DNA of 64,000 nt from Paraliobacillus ryukyuensis (GCF_003315295.1 NZ_QNRI01000001.1:124001-188000); one strand, 5' to 3'. Shown: positions 44,838 through 54,569, numbered from the stretch's first letter. Notes: a model not told the origin generated them from the letters alone. Made by a program: numbers and translations.

Positions 44838-46082
44838 ATGGGTTTAGAAAATATGAAAATGCCGCAGCTAGGAGAAAGCGTTACGGAGGGTACGATTAAC
44901 ACTTGGCTAGTGAAACCAGGCGATAAAGTAAATAAGTATGATCCAATCGTGGAAGTACTTACCGATAAGGTGAACGCAGAAGTTCCATCTTCGTTTTCTG
45001 GAACGATTAAAGAAATTTTTGCTCAAGAAGATGAGACGGTAGCCGTTGGGGATGTTATTTGTTCGATTGAAACTGCGGGTGATGAGTCCCAGGTACCAGC
45101 TTCAAATGAAACGACAAACAAAGTGACAGAAGAAACTGTTGAAAAAACAGAAGTATCAGCAGAAACAAGTATGAAGACAAGATATTCTCCGGCTGTGATG
45201 CGTTTAGCACAAGAGAATAATCTAGATCTTTCCAATGTAAAAGGCTCCGGTAAAGCAGGACGTATAACTAGAAAAGACGTTGAACGAATGATTGCGAATG
45301 GATCTCAGCAAATGAGTGAACCAGAACAAACAGAAGATATATCTGTAAAACAACCAAAACCTGTTGATTTTTCGTTGGAAAATGGTGATAAAGAAATTCC
45401 AGTAACTGGTGTGCGCAAAGCGATTGCTACCAACATGGTGCGTTCTACTACAGAAATTCCACATGCTTGGATGATGATAGAAGTAGATGTTACTAATTTG
45501 GTTAAGTATCGAAATGCAGAAAAACTAAAATTTAAAGAAAATGAGGGCTACAGCTTAACATACTTTGCTTTCTTTTTAAGTGCTGTTGCAAAAGCATTGA
45601 AAAAATTCCCTGAATTAAATAGTTCATGGGCGGGCGATAAAATTATTCAGTATAAAGATATTAATTTATCGATTGCAGTAGCCCATGAAAAAGAATTATT
45701 TGTCCCGGTTATAAAAAATGTAGATGAAAAAAGCATAAAAGGAATTGCCAAAGAAATTTATCAATTAGCAACTAAAGCAAAGAATGGAAAGCTAACGCAA
45801 GAAGATATGTCAGGTGGAACATTTACCGTTAACAATACTGGTTCATTTGGTTCCGTTCAGTCCATGGGTGTGATTAATCACCCACAAGCGGCAATCCTAC
45901 AAGTAGAATCAATTGTAAAACGTCCAGTCATCATTGATGACATGTTTGCAGCACGTGACATGGTAAATCTTTGTTTATCAATCGACCATCGTATTTTGGA
46001 TGGCGTAGTCTCAGGTGACTTTATGTCTGAAGTGAAAACATATCTAGAAAATGTATCTGCAACTACGACACCGATATACTAA
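44838..46082 (+). CDS. bkdB: Branched-chain 2-oxoacid dehydrogenase E2 (lipoyl acyltransferase)
   Basis: Core acyltransferase of the complex. The 414-residue protein has an N-terminal lipoyl domain (about 3-76) with the lipoylated Lys in EVLTDKVNAEVPS, a linker, a peripheral subunit-binding domain (about 115-150, YSPAVMRLAQENNLDLSN) and the catalytic domain ending with the active-site SIDHRILDGV. GAGGTGG precedes the ATG. In B. subtilis such E2 proteins are lipoylated through LipM, GcvH and LipL; lipM is not at its usual place in this window. A strong hairpin follows. Confidence 0.94.
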   Translation: MGLENMKMPQLGESVTEGTINTWLVKPGDKVNKYDPIVEVLTDKVNAEVPSSFSGTIKEIFAQEDETVAVGDVICSIETAGDESQVPASNETTNKVTEETVEKTEVSAETSMKTRYSPAVMRLAQENNLDLSNVKGSGKAGRITRKDVERMIANGSQQMSEPEQTEDISVKQPKPVDFSLENGDKEIPVTGVRKAIATNMVRSTTEIPHAWMMIEVDVTNLVKYRNAEKLKFKENEGYSLTYFAFFLSAVAKALKKFPELNSSWAGDKIIQYKDINLSIAVAHEKELFVPVIKNVDEKSIKGIAKEIYQLATKAKNGKLTQEDMSGGTFTVNNTGSFGSVQSMGVINHPQAAILQVESIVKRPVIIDDMFAARDMVNLCLSIDHRILDGVVSGDFMSEVKTYLENVSATTTPIY

Positions 46083-46144
46083 AAGCTATAATGATGTAAT
46101 AGATAAAAAACTCAACAAATGTAATGACCTTTTGTTTAAAAGTT

Positions 46145-46180
46145 AATAAGAATGTAGAGAAATTTCTCTACATTCTTATT
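46145..46180. terminator. Perfect 36-base palindrome after bkdB (bidirectional terminator)
   Basis: The 18-base half AATAAGAATGTAGAGAAA is followed immediately by its exact complement, so the RNA forms a long stem with a small AAATTT turn and a T-rich end on both strands. The rest of the gap to 46440 is A+T-rich and holds no gene I can support. Confidence 0.75.
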
Positions 46181-46440
46181 ATGTTTAAACCGGAATCTTT
46201 GATACCTTGACGGATTATTTCATTATAATTTTTAATTTCTGTTTTATTTAATTTAAAGGATATTTTTTTAGAACGAAAAGTTTACGCAGATATTCAGAAA
46301 TAAATAGAAAATACCTTCATTTCTCTTCTTTCGCCATTTTTATATCAGACCACTTATTTTTGGTTATTAAATCACTAAACTCCCTATTTTTTCTCTCTTA
46401 TAAGAAGAAAAATTCTCTAGAAACAATAGGAGGAAATGCT

Positions 46441-46713
46441 TTGAATCAATTTTTGAAAAACTTCCTGAAAGTTCTTGGTATTATTGCTATTGCCGTCCCA
46501 TTGTTATGGATTAGTTTTTTAGGAATAGTAGAAACAGCGTTCACTGTACAAGCAGATTTTTATGTTCCTTTCATTCTATTTCTTGATATTAGTGTTTTGT
46601 TCTTTATTTCTAATTTATTCTTTCGATTTTTACAACCAAAAACATTGAAGTATAGTTTGTTTATCTTTGTTCTAATCACTTTTACTAGTTTGGTGACTTA
46701 CCTTGTGGTTTAA
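46441..46713 (+). CDS. Small three-helix membrane protein of unknown function
   Basis: A 90-residue protein beginning at TTG 46441, preceded by AGGAGG six bases upstream. An in-frame ATG at 46360 would add 27 residues of unsupported sequence. Three hydrophobic helices span about 9-30, 39-62 and 70-89. I do not recognise the family. It lies 75 bases ahead of a broken rhodopsin-like gene on the same strand and may have been co-transcribed with it. Confidence 0.6.
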   Translation: MNQFLKNFLKVLGIIAIAVPLLWISFLGIVETAFTVQADFYVPFILFLDISVLFFISNLFFRFLQPKTLKYSLFIFVLITFTSLVTYLVV

Positions 46714-46788
46714 CTTAAAGCTATAATTATGTATGCATTAGCCTCACACGACTGATACGGTTAAAAAGTTCTATGAGGTGATAAAAAT

Positions 46789-47253
46789 ATGGAGAAATAT
46801 ATTTTTGCAATGCATATTTTTTATTTTGTTATTATGGCGGCGGCAGGTGCATGGTACTTTTATTTGTTAAGTAGAAAATTCCGTGGTGTTTATCGTTATG
46901 AATACGTGATTGCTATATTTATGGGATTAATTGCAGATTTTTGAACTGGTTACCAGAAGTATTTGTGGTACTTTTTAGGTGTGGTTGCGTTATTTATTAT
47001 TCCATATATTATCTGGTCTCCACTCAGGAAAATAGTATCTAATTTCAATCAATCATTAGGAAAACATTACGTTCGAACTGCTCTTTATCTTACCGCTTTT
47101 TGGGTGGCTTATCCAACGGTTTCGGTATTGGGTTCCTCTAGTATTGGTGTTATTCAAAATAGCATCGATATACATGCTTTTATTGTTCTTCCCATCTTCT
47201 CTAAGGTTGGTTTAAGGAAATTATGGCATAAAAAGGTATTGATGTCCAAGTAA
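46789..47253 (+). pseudogene. Decayed microbial (type I) rhodopsin gene
   Basis: One reading frame of 155 codons, interrupted by an in-frame TGA at 46942-46944 (codon 52), resembles a bacteriorhodopsin-like protein with its middle deleted. The first part gives helix A and part of helix B. The part after the stop starts at the end of helix D (TGYQKYLWYF) and gives helices E, F and G. Helix F shows WVAYPTVSVLG (Trp and Tyr-Pro of the retinal pocket, 47101-47115). Helix G shows FIVLPIFSKVG with the retinal-binding Lys at 47203-47205, but the usual Asp four residues before is Pro. Helix C with its proton-acceptor Asp is missing. GAGGTGAT precedes the ATG. The protein is certainly non-functional as a pump if these readings are right. 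Confidence 0.65.
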
Positions 47254-47369
47254 TACGCGTTTGAACCAAAAGACATATAAAATAGCTAAGAAACTTAAAT
47301 AAACAAAAGAGTAGGTTTCTAATTTTTGCAGAAACTAGGCAGTAGATAAACAATAAGGAGGAATTTTGA

Positions 47370-47663
47370 ATGCCTATTCAAAATAAACACGAAATTGAAG
47401 AACTATGTAGCCTTTCTAAAAAGTTAGAAGCGGAAGCTCATCAAGCACAAACTCACGCTGATGCAGCTAAAGCTAAAGAGCTTCACACACAATTACAAAA
47501 AGTATTAGAACACATTCATCAAGCACAAGGGAAAGCGATGAATGGGGATGATACATCAGCTGAGCCATTATATCAAGCCCAATTACGTGTAGCAGAAAGT
47601 AATCAACAAATGGAGAAACTACTTACCAATTTGCATGCGCAAAAAGATAGTGTTCAACCGTAA
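47370..47663 (+). CDS. Small Gln/Ala-rich helical protein
   Basis: A 97-residue, hydrophilic protein that should be almost wholly alpha-helical (LCSLSKKLEAEAHQAQTHAD, then AAKAKELHTQLQKVLEHIHQ), with heptad-like spacing suited to a coiled coil. It has no signal peptide or membrane helix. AAGGAGGA precedes the ATG and a terminator follows, so the gene is likely real. I do not recognise the family. Confidence 0.6.
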   Translation: MPIQNKHEIEELCSLSKKLEAEAHQAQTHADAAKAKELHTQLQKVLEHIHQAQGKAMNGDDTSAEPLYQAQLRVAESNQQMEKLLTNLHAQKDSVQP

Positions 47664-47729
47664 CATGTACACCAGTTATTCTGATAAAAATGGAAGTGTA
47701 GCTAGTAAAAGATTATTAAATGTTAGGAC

Positions 47730-47762
47730 GGAGCTTGAGTTTCTAAGCTCCTTTAAATTTTG
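47730..47762 (+). terminator. Terminator after the helical protein gene
   Basis: GGAGCTT pairs with AAGCTCC around an 8-base loop, followed by TTTAAATTTTG. Confidence 0.65.
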
Positions 47763-47904
47763 TGATTTTGTTTCATTAAGAAGTGGTAATTAAATAAGAA
47801 GACTATGATTTTTCAGAAAAATAAAGCGTTTTCTATGTTGATAATGGTAGAAAGTGCTATAATTGAAATTGTGATACATAAAATAGTCCATAAGAGGTGA
47901 AATG

Positions 47905-48822
47905 ATGAAAAAATTAAGATTAGGTTCAAGTGATTTAGAAGTAAGCGAAATTTCTTTAGGCTGCATGCGAATGAGTTCGCTTTCAAAAAAAGACGCGGCG
48001 TATGTAGTTGAAAATGCTTTAGATCTTGGAGTCGATTTTTTTGATCATGCAGACATTTATGGCGCTGGAGAATCAGAAGAAGTTTTTGCCCAAGCTATTG
48101 ATATGAATCCATCTATTCGTAAAAAAATTTTTTTGCAATCAAAATGTGGTATTCGAAAAGGTTTTTTTGATTTTTCAAAAGATCATATAATTTCTTCTGT
48201 TGAAGGTAATTTAAATCGTTTAAATACGGATTACTTAGATGTATTATTACTTCACCGTCCAGATGCGCTTATGGAACCAGAAGAAGTTGCTGAGGCGTTC
48301 ACAAAGTTAAAAGCCGAGGGGAAAGTTCGTTACTTTGGTGTGAGTAACCAAAACCCATACCAAATGGAATTACTAAGCAAGTATCTGGAAGATGATTTAA
48401 TCGTTAACCAAATGCAGTTAAGTCTACTGCATACACCAATGATTGATGCTGGCTTAAATGTAAACATGGGAAATGAAAGTGGAATTGATCGGGACAATGG
48501 TATATTAGAATATTGTCGTCTAAATAACATTACCGTTCAAGCATGGTCCCCTTTCCAATATGGCTTAATTAAAGGGCCATTTATTGATAATAGCGATTTC
48601 CCTGAGGTCAATGCTAAATTAACCGAGTTTGCTGAAAAGAAAGGCGTAACGAATTCAGCTATCGCCATTGCTTGGATCTTGCGACACCCTGCTAACATCC
48701 AACCTGTCGTTGGAACAATGAATCCTGAACGACTTCAACATATTGAAAAAGCAACAAATGTAGCATTAACACGAGAAGAGTGGTATGAGCTTTACCGAGC
48801 TGCAGGTAATGTATTACCATAA
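47905..48822 (+). CDS. Aldo/keto reductase
   Basis: NAD(P)H-dependent oxidoreductase with a TIM-barrel fold, similar to B. subtilis YdhF. The 305-residue protein shows the AKR tetrad: Asp and Tyr in FDHADIYGAGESEE, Lys in LQSKCGI and His in LLLHRPDAL. The C-terminal coenzyme loop is seen as ILRHPANIQPVVGTMNPERL. Two adjacent ATG codons (47902, 47905) follow GAGGTG; the second has better spacing. The physiological substrate is unknown. A hairpin terminator follows. Confidence 0.88.
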   Translation: MKKLRLGSSDLEVSEISLGCMRMSSLSKKDAAYVVENALDLGVDFFDHADIYGAGESEEVFAQAIDMNPSIRKKIFLQSKCGIRKGFFDFSKDHIISSVEGNLNRLNTDYLDVLLLHRPDALMEPEEVAEAFTKLKAEGKVRYFGVSNQNPYQMELLSKYLEDDLIVNQMQLSLLHTPMIDAGLNVNMGNESGIDRDNGILEYCRLNNITVQAWSPFQYGLIKGPFIDNSDFPEVNAKLTEFAEKKGVTNSAIAIAWILRHPANIQPVVGTMNPERLQHIEKATNVALTREEWYELYRAAGNVLP

Positions 48823-48888
48823 ATTGAAAAAAGTAAATCACGGTATTTTCGGTATGGAATTAAACCGAATCCATAATTATTTCACAAA

Positions 48889-48940
48889 AAAACGAATGGC
48901 AATCCTCATTAACGGTTTGGCATTCGTTTTGGTTTATTTT
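48889..48940. terminator. Bidirectional terminator between the reductase gene and a pseudogene
   Basis: AAAACGAATG (48889-48898) pairs with CATTCGTTTT (48921-48930) with further inner pairing (GCCAA). A- and T-runs on both sides allow use from either strand. Confidence 0.75.
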
Positions 48941-48971
48941 AATTCATTCCATTACCTAATTCTCTCTAGTT

Positions 48972-49228
48972 TCATGGATAAAGCAAAGTTAACTTATCAT
49001 GCTTGTATTGATAAATGCCTTTACCTTCCATTTCCGCCATTGCATTGTTCAATAAATAAACCCCAGTTTTTTCATCAATACCAACATTTCTATGTTGAGG
49101 AAAATTGTTTGCTGCCTGTTTCTGGTGATCTTGGTCTTGCCATTCAGAAAAATGAACAGCAACAATCAGATTTTCTACTAATCCCAATCCGTTTCTTTGT
49201 TGAACCACTATTAACAATGATCTGTATC
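48972..49228 (-). pseudogene. Fragment of a peptidase S51 / cyanophycinase-like gene
   Basis: On the minus strand a stop-bounded frame codes for about 85 residues that look like the C-terminal part of a family S51 or type 1 glutamine amidotransferase-like peptidase: GLGLVENLIVAVHFSEWQDQ, where the HF-x-x motif is expected, then NVGIDEKTGVYL (GIDE-x-T motif) and a final GKGIYQYKH. The N-terminal two thirds, including the catalytic Ser, are absent and upstream sequence carries a stop. It reads toward the bidirectional terminator at 48889-48940. A truncated gene is the simplest explanation. Confidence 0.5.
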
Positions 49229-49398
49229 GTTTAGATTAAATAATATGTCAATAGATGAATAAGTAGTTATAACTTTTTTTATTAACGTGAATTATTTCAC
49301 AGAAATGACACCGATTATTAGACACATCTCGTTTATAATGAAATAGGTTTTCTATACATTTTATAATAAAAAATTAGACATTTAAAGGATGGGGCTAT

Positions 49399-51432
49399 AT
49401 GTTTAAGCAATTACAGAGAAAATGGGACGATAGAGGGATTAGAAGCACATTAACTATTTATTTTAGTTTGATAGCAATTATACCAGTATTGTTAATAGGT
49501 GGTATAGCATATATGCAAGCGGCACATGCGTTAGAAAAAGAAGTTGGTAATAAAGTACAGGATTTTGCCGATGTGCATATGGGTAAATTAGATAGAGTAA
49601 TGTATGAAAGAACAAGAGATATACAGTTATTAGCTAATGAACCAGCCATTACAAATGTGGATCAAGTAGCGGGCGATTCGGTAACAACATATTTAGATAA
49701 CAAGGTGGAAGATTTGGAGTACTTTTCATCTTTAACGATTTTTAATAACAGTGGTGATTTGTACGCAGCATCAAGTAATATACCAGCTAACTATCAACCT
49801 GCCAAACAAACGCTAGATCTCCAATCTGATCTGGTAAGCTATTCAAATGTTTATTATGATCAAGACTTAGGAGAAACCGTTATTGCAATTTCTGTTCCTA
49901 TCGAAAATGCTCAAGGCGAAACATTAAATTTAGAAGGAACATTTAATATTGAATACATTTGGACAGATATTAATAGTATTTCTACTGATAATATGATCGT
50001 AGAATTAATTAATCAAGATGGAGAAAAGGTAGCGGATACGGTATCAAGTGCTAGTGTTTCGGAAGAAGAGTCAGATCCAATTGAAAGTACTTCCACTATT
50101 CAAACAAAATTAGCAAATATTAAACCTGGGGAAGCATCCTATACTACTGGAAAAGATAGTACTGGACAAGCGGCGGTAATTGGCTATGCCAAAAGTGACC
50201 GTTTCAATGATTACCCAGGATTTAACTGGTCGTTAGTGGTCAGTGAGCCAGAATCGATCGCCTTAGCGTCTATTGCCTCAATCAGGAATAGTATATTAGT
50301 TATTGCGGTTGCTACGTTTTTAGGTGTCATACTCCTTGCCTTCTTCTTATCTCAAATGATTGCCAAGCCACTTCTTAACTTAAGAAATAAAGCACAAACC
50401 ATTGCTATGGGTGATTTAACAGATAAGGCAAAGATTCAAGGTAGAGGCGAAGTTAGACATCTGTCTATTGCTATGAATCATATGGTTGATTACTTAGAAG
50501 AAACCATTCGTTCTACTAATCAAGCTTCCAGTCGGGTAACCGAACAAAGTAATGCGCTGCAATCGCTTAGTTATCAATTAAAAAATGGTAGTGACCAACT
50601 CAATGCCTCGATGCAGCAAATTGCTTCGGGCGCTGAGGAACAAGCAAGTTCAGCTTCTCAAATAGCAACCGCAGAGCAAGTATTAGGTGAGAAAATCAAA
50701 CAAGTAAGGCAGAAAGCGGAAGATATCAAACAATCATCATCGGGTGTAGCTGAACTGGGCAATAAAGGTAATGTGCAAATCACAAATTCGATTGAACAGA
50801 TGAATATTATTAATCTTAATGTTAAGCAAGCAGTTGAGAACGTTAACGCCTTAGAAAAACAATCAGCAGCAATTTCTAAACTGACTGATGTCATAAATAA
50901 TATAACAGAACAAACAAACTTACTTGCCTTAAATGCGGCAATTGAATCAGCAAGAGCTGGAGAAGCGGGAAAAGGTTTTAGCGTAGTTGCAGGAGAAATC
51001 AGAAAATTAGCTGAGCAGGTAAGCAACTCAGCAATTGATATTGCACAAATGATAGCGTCCATGCAGGAAGAATCTATGCGCTTGAAGTCATCATTAGAAG
51101 CCACTTATCAGCAAGCAGATAAAGGGGTACACGAAATTCAAATATCTGCCAACTTTTTTACTGAGATAACGAACGAAGTAGGCAACATGAATCAACATAT
51201 ATCCAGTATTGCAAGTAATCTAACCTCTATTGAGTCGAATAGTAAAGATATGAATAATGGAATTGAACAAATAGCTGCTGTATCAGAAGAAAACGCCGCT
51301 AACATGGAAGAAGCAACTGCATCGATTCAACAACAAAAAGAAGCAGTAGACTACTTAACCCAACAATCAAACTTATTAGAAGATCTGGCAACAAACTTAA
51401 ATAAAGTAGTTATGAAATTTAACCTTAAATAA
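49399..51432 (+). CDS. Methyl-accepting chemotaxis protein
   Basis: Transmembrane chemoreceptor of 677 residues. An N-terminal helix (about 17-38) and a second (about 300-322) enclose an extracellular double-Cache-type sensor domain. A HAMP domain follows (about 323-375, [21 protein letters not shown]), then the signalling coiled coil with the hairpin tip [20 protein letters not shown] and [19 protein letters not shown]. The ligand is unknown; Cache receptors often sense amino acids or organic acids. AAAGGATGGGG precedes the ATG. A CCGATTA element at 49311-49317 resembles a sigma-D -10, but I see no matching -35. A strong terminator follows. Confidence 0.93.
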   Translation: MFKQLQRKWDDRGIRSTLTIYFSLIAIIPVLLIGGIAYMQAAHALEKEVGNKVQDFADVHMGKLDRVMYERTRDIQLLANEPAITNVDQVAGDSVTTYLDNKVEDLEYFSSLTIFNNSGDLYAASSNIPANYQPAKQTLDLQSDLVSYSNVYYDQDLGETVIAISVPIENAQGETLNLEGTFNIEYIWTDINSISTDNMIVELINQDGEKVADTVSSASVSEEESDPIESTSTIQTKLANIKPGEASYTTGKDSTGQAAVIGYAKSDRFNDYPGFNWSLVVSEPESIALASIASIRNSILVIAVATFLGVILLAFFLSQMIAKPLLNLRNKAQTIAMGDLTDKAKIQGRGEVRHLSIAMNHMVDYLEETIRSTNQASSRVTEQSNALQSLSYQLKNGSDQLNASMQQIASGAEEQASSASQIATAEQVLGEKIKQVRQKAEDIKQSSSGVAELGNKGNVQITNSIEQMNIINLNVKQAVENVNALEKQSAAISKLTDVINNITEQTNLLALNAAIESARAGEAGKGFSVVAGEIRKLAEQVSNSAIDIAQMIASMQEESMRLKSSLEATYQQADKGVHEIQISANFFTEITNEVGNMNQHISSIASNLTSIESNSKDMNNGIEQIAAVSEENAANMEEATASIQQQKEAVDYLTQQSNLLEDLATNLNKVVMKFNLK

Positions 51433-51473
51433 AGTAAAGCGCGTTGTAAACGAACTACAACGCGCTTTACTTT
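51431..51473. terminator. Terminator of the chemoreceptor gene
   Basis: AAAGTAAAGCGCGTTGTA pairs perfectly with its complement at 51456-51473 around a 7-base loop. Confidence 0.88.
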
Positions 51474-51555
51474 ATCAAAATAGCTGGTAACAAAATGAGA
51501 TTTTCTTTTATCCTTAATCTTAGACATTGTTATTTTAACTTATTTAAAGGTAACT

Positions 51556-52380
51556 TTAGTCATCATTTTTATGTTTTGGAATAGCTAAGCTGTGAAAGTT
51601 AGTAATTAAGTGTTCTAATCCTTCTGTTAATGCTGTCCCTTTCATTGGTAAACCATGTCCAGCTAATAATAATTTTGGATGTAATGAAGCGACTTTTTCA
51701 ACGGATTTTTTGGCTAAATCCCAATCTTTCGTAAAGAATGCAGGAGGTCCATATATTTTTCCGATTGGAAAGAATACTGCTAAAGCTGACTCAGGATTTT
51801 CTGTTGTAACGACATCTCCTGCAATTAGTGTACGATCATCTTCTCTGAATAATGAAATATGTCCTGGTGTATGGCCAGGGGTATGAATGATTTTCCAACC
51901 TTGAAGAAAGGAAATTTCTTGTTCTTCTGTAATCGTATGTAACCATTTGGATAGTTGTAGTGGTTTTTGTGGAAAAAGAGGAGACAGTAAAGATAACATG
52001 CCACCTCCAACCGTTGGATCCACTGGTTGATAAGCTAAGGTTCCGTCCAAATAGGGTTTTTCTTGTGCATGTGAATAGATCGGTGTATCCCAGTATTTTG
52101 CCAACGCTTTAGCCGAACCTGCATGATCGAAGTGACCATGCGTAAGGAGAATGGCTCTTGGTGGAACATTATTGAATCGTTTTTTAGCTGCCGCTATGAT
52201 ACGTTCATGATAGTGCTTGACGCCCGTATCAATTAAGAACCACTCTTTTTCTGATGGTTTACCCAACATATAGACATTGGATACCAGTGTCCGATAGAGG
52301 GCAACATCCTCTAATATCTCAGTAACTTCTGCATGTTCATAATCATTTGGGTGGTTCGTTAAATTGTCATCAAGGCTCAT
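51556..52380 (-). CDS. Metallo-beta-lactamase-fold hydrolase
   Basis: A 274-residue MBL-fold protein. The zinc motif THGHFDHAG is followed by TPGHTPGHISLF, AGDVVTTE and AGHGLPM, so the metal ligands are complete. There is no signal peptide. Such proteins include hydroxyacylglutathione hydrolase-like, lactonase-like and phosphodiesterase-like enzymes, and sequence alone does not tell which applies. The ATG at 52380 follows GGGAGGA; an ATG seven codons earlier overlaps that site. The gene converges on the chemoreceptor gene. Confidence 0.85.
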   Translation of the reverse strand: MSLDDNLTNHPNDYEHAEVTEILEDVALYRTLVSNVYMLGKPSEKEWFLIDTGVKHYHERIIAAAKKRFNNVPPRAILLTHGHFDHAGSAKALAKYWDTPIYSHAQEKPYLDGTLAYQPVDPTVGGGMLSLLSPLFPQKPLQLSKWLHTITEEQEISFLQGWKIIHTPGHTPGHISLFREDDRTLIAGDVVTTENPESALAVFFPIGKIYGPPAFFTKDWDLAKKSVEKVASLHPKLLLAGHGLPMKGTALTEGLEHLITNFHSLAIPKHKNDD

Positions 52381-52474
52381 CACACAGTCCTCCCCTTCCA
52401 TTGGATCCGTAAAGTTACTTATAGTTTAACGAAAAGGGAATAAAATTATGCAATGGAATGAGAAACCATTGAAT

Positions 52475-52783
52475 CTAAGAAGCAATCAGAATCGAACTTA
52501 TTACTTGTTCTACATTTTCAAATCCCTTTTTTATTGGATTGTCTGATTGTTCAATAGTCCAAATCGGGGTTAACGGCATTAGTTGCTCTTCATCATAAAT
52601 TAAATAAGGTAAATAGATTTGAAAGTTACGTGTTTGTTTTGAAAGTTGGAAGCCAAGATAACAAAGATCTCCATTTTGATAATGTTGATAAACATCAATA
52701 TGAGCTACTTCACATGCATTTTTCCAAAGTTCAAGCTTCGAACGCAACTCATCAATTACTGCTTGTTTTTTTATTAACTCCAT
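52475..52783 (-). CDS. Hypothetical protein, 102 residues
   Basis: A soluble, acidic 102-residue protein with predicted helices at the N-terminus (ELIKKQAVIDELRSKLELWKN) and beta-rich middle (LCYLGFQLSKQTRNFQIYLPYL), ending near VEQVISSIL. AAGGGAAG precedes the ATG. I do not recognise the family. It lies 95 bases upstream of the MBL-fold gene on the same strand and could be co-transcribed with it. Confidence 0.6.
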   Translation of the reverse strand: MELIKKQAVIDELRSKLELWKNACEVAHIDVYQHYQNGDLCYLGFQLSKQTRNFQIYLPYLIYDEEQLMPLTPIWTIEQSDNPIKKGFENVEQVISSILIAS

Positions 52784-53046
52784 TCGTTAATGCTTCCCTT
52801 CTTATAAGTAGATGTCATTTATCAGTATGCCAAATAAGAAATCTTCCTATTCAAATATGTAAATAAAGTTAACTTTTACCTTTCAACAAAAAATCTTGTT
52901 AAAATATTAGCAAAATTGTAGAAAAACAAAAGAAATGCTTATATAAACAGTTATTTTGCGCTTTCCCGGGAAATATCATTGATTGATTCGATTGAGGAAA
53001 CTTGTTATGATAATTAAATAACAATAAAGCAAGGAGTGAACAAAAA

Positions 53047-53472
53047 ATGGAATTTAATTTATACATGGGCGATCGCACCCAAGCCTCAAGAGATGAGATT
53101 GTTACAGCGGGTTATCAAGAATTAACTACTCCTGAACAAGTAGATGAAGTGATGCAAAATAAGGGTACAACATTAGTAATGGTAAACTCAAACTGTGGAT
53201 GTGCCGGAGGAGTAGCTCGACCAGCTGCGGCACAAATCATGCAGGCCGAGGGTAAGCCAGATCATGCAGTAACCGTATTCGCCGGACAAGATAAAGAAGC
53301 AACCGAAAAAGCAAGAAGCTATTTTAAAGGGTACGCACCATCTTCTCCATCTTTTGCTTTATTAAAAGACGGCAGCATGGTCACTATGGTAGAACGCCAT
53401 GAAATTGAAGGGCACCAAGTTGATGATGTCGTAGCAAAATTGCAAGCTGCTATGCAACAAGTAAATAAGTAA
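53047..53472 (+). CDS. brxB: Bacilliredoxin BrxB
   Basis: Thiol-disulfide protein that removes bacillithiol from S-bacillithiolated proteins. The 141-residue protein of the YphP/YqiW family has the CGC active site in [13 protein letters not shown] (Cys50 and Cys52). Its presence implies that the organism makes bacillithiol. AAGGAGTG precedes the ATG. By position after the bkd region and before yqjA it corresponds to B. subtilis YqiW. The 263-base gap before it holds no gene. Confidence 0.93.
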   Translation: MEFNLYMGDRTQASRDEIVTAGYQELTTPEQVDEVMQNKGTTLVMVNSNCGCAGGVARPAAAQIMQAEGKPDHAVTVFAGQDKEATEKARSYFKGYAPSSPSFALLKDGSMVTMVERHEIEGHQVDDVVAKLQAAMQQVNK

Positions 53473-53553
53473 AATTGTCATTTTTCCCTTTTCTTTCATA
53501 ATGTGAAGAAGGGGATTTGTGCTTTTGTACATAAAAAACAGGGAGAAACTGAA

Positions 53554-54516
53554 GTGAAAATAGGATACCGAACGTTAAAAACGGCAATTGCTACCCCGTT
53601 AGCTATATGGATAGCACAAGTCTTAGAATTAAATAATTTTGTATCAGCCGGTATCATTGCTGTGTTGTGTATTCAAACAACAAGAAAACGATCTTTTCTA
53701 ACCGCTTGGCACCGTTTTGGTGCTTGCATGATCTCTATTGTTTATTCCTTTCTTATTTTTGAATTAATTGGGTACCATCCAATTGCAATCGGGATACTGC
53801 TTTTGTTATTTATTCCAACAACAATAAAATTTAATTTAGCACCTGGTATCGTTACTAGTTCTGTTATTTTATTACATTTATACAGTTCAGGGCATATTAC
53901 TTTTTCACTTGTTTGGAATGAATTTTTACTAATTATCATTGGAATTGGCTCTGCTTTATTACTTAATTTATATATGCCTAGTTTGGACACAAAATTGTTT
54001 TCCCTCAGTAAAAAGGTAGAATCTAATATTATCGTAATTCTAAAAAAAATAGCTCTATACCTTCATAAAGGGGAAAAAACCTGGACGAGTAAAGAAATTC
54101 TAGAAACGGAAAAGCTATTCCGTCAAGCGGATCTGTTTGTAGCAAGAGATTCAGAAAACCATATATTAAGGGAAGAGCATCCGTATAAATTATATTTTAA
54201 TGTTAGAAAAGAGCAATTTTCTATTTTAAAACGAATGCTACCTTTAATCAATCAAATAAACAAGTTTAATCATCAAGCAGATCAAATTGGAAGTTTTTTT
54301 GATCAATTAGCGGAAGCCGTTCCCCGCGACAATACAACAGAACAACTGTTAGCACAGATAGAAGAAGTCAAGCAACGATTTGAAGCCGAACCATTACCAG
54401 ATACAAAAGAAGAATTCGAGGCAAGAGCAAGTCTATTTCAATTATTACATGAATTAGAGACCTACTTAGAAATTATCGAAAGCATTACAACGATAAACGA
54501 GATGCATCATTCATAA
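53554..54516 (+). CDS. yqjA: YqjA family membrane protein (DUF939, aromatic acid exporter-like)
   Basis: A 320-residue protein with an N-terminal membrane region of five to six helices (about 8-140) and a helical cytoplasmic C-terminal domain. The start segment VKIGYRTLKTAIATPLAIWI and the SAGIIAVLCIQTTRKRS motif mark the YqjA/DUF939 family, distantly related to aromatic acid exporters. Transport activity is not demonstrated. The GTG at 53554 follows GGGAGA and matches the family N-terminus; an upstream in-frame start at 53503 does not. Confidence 0.83.
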   Translation: MKIGYRTLKTAIATPLAIWIAQVLELNNFVSAGIIAVLCIQTTRKRSFLTAWHRFGACMISIVYSFLIFELIGYHPIAIGILLLLFIPTTIKFNLAPGIVTSSVILLHLYSSGHITFSLVWNEFLLIIIGIGSALLLNLYMPSLDTKLFSLSKKVESNIIVILKKIALYLHKGEKTWTSKEILETEKLFRQADLFVARDSENHILREEHPYKLYFNVRKEQFSILKRMLPLINQINKFNHQADQIGSFFDQLAEAVPRDNTTEQLLAQIEEVKQRFEAEPLPDTKEEFEARASLFQLLHELETYLEIIESITTINEMHHS

Positions 54517-54569
54517 TTTGTCCCTCACTCCATAAACTACAAAAAAATTAGCGTGGAGTGAGGGTATCA

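Noticed and set aside
48785-49234. 149-codon plus-strand frame after the aldo/keto reductase
   Set aside because: It starts within the reductase gene, crosses its terminator and lies opposite the S51-like fragment, which has better family support.
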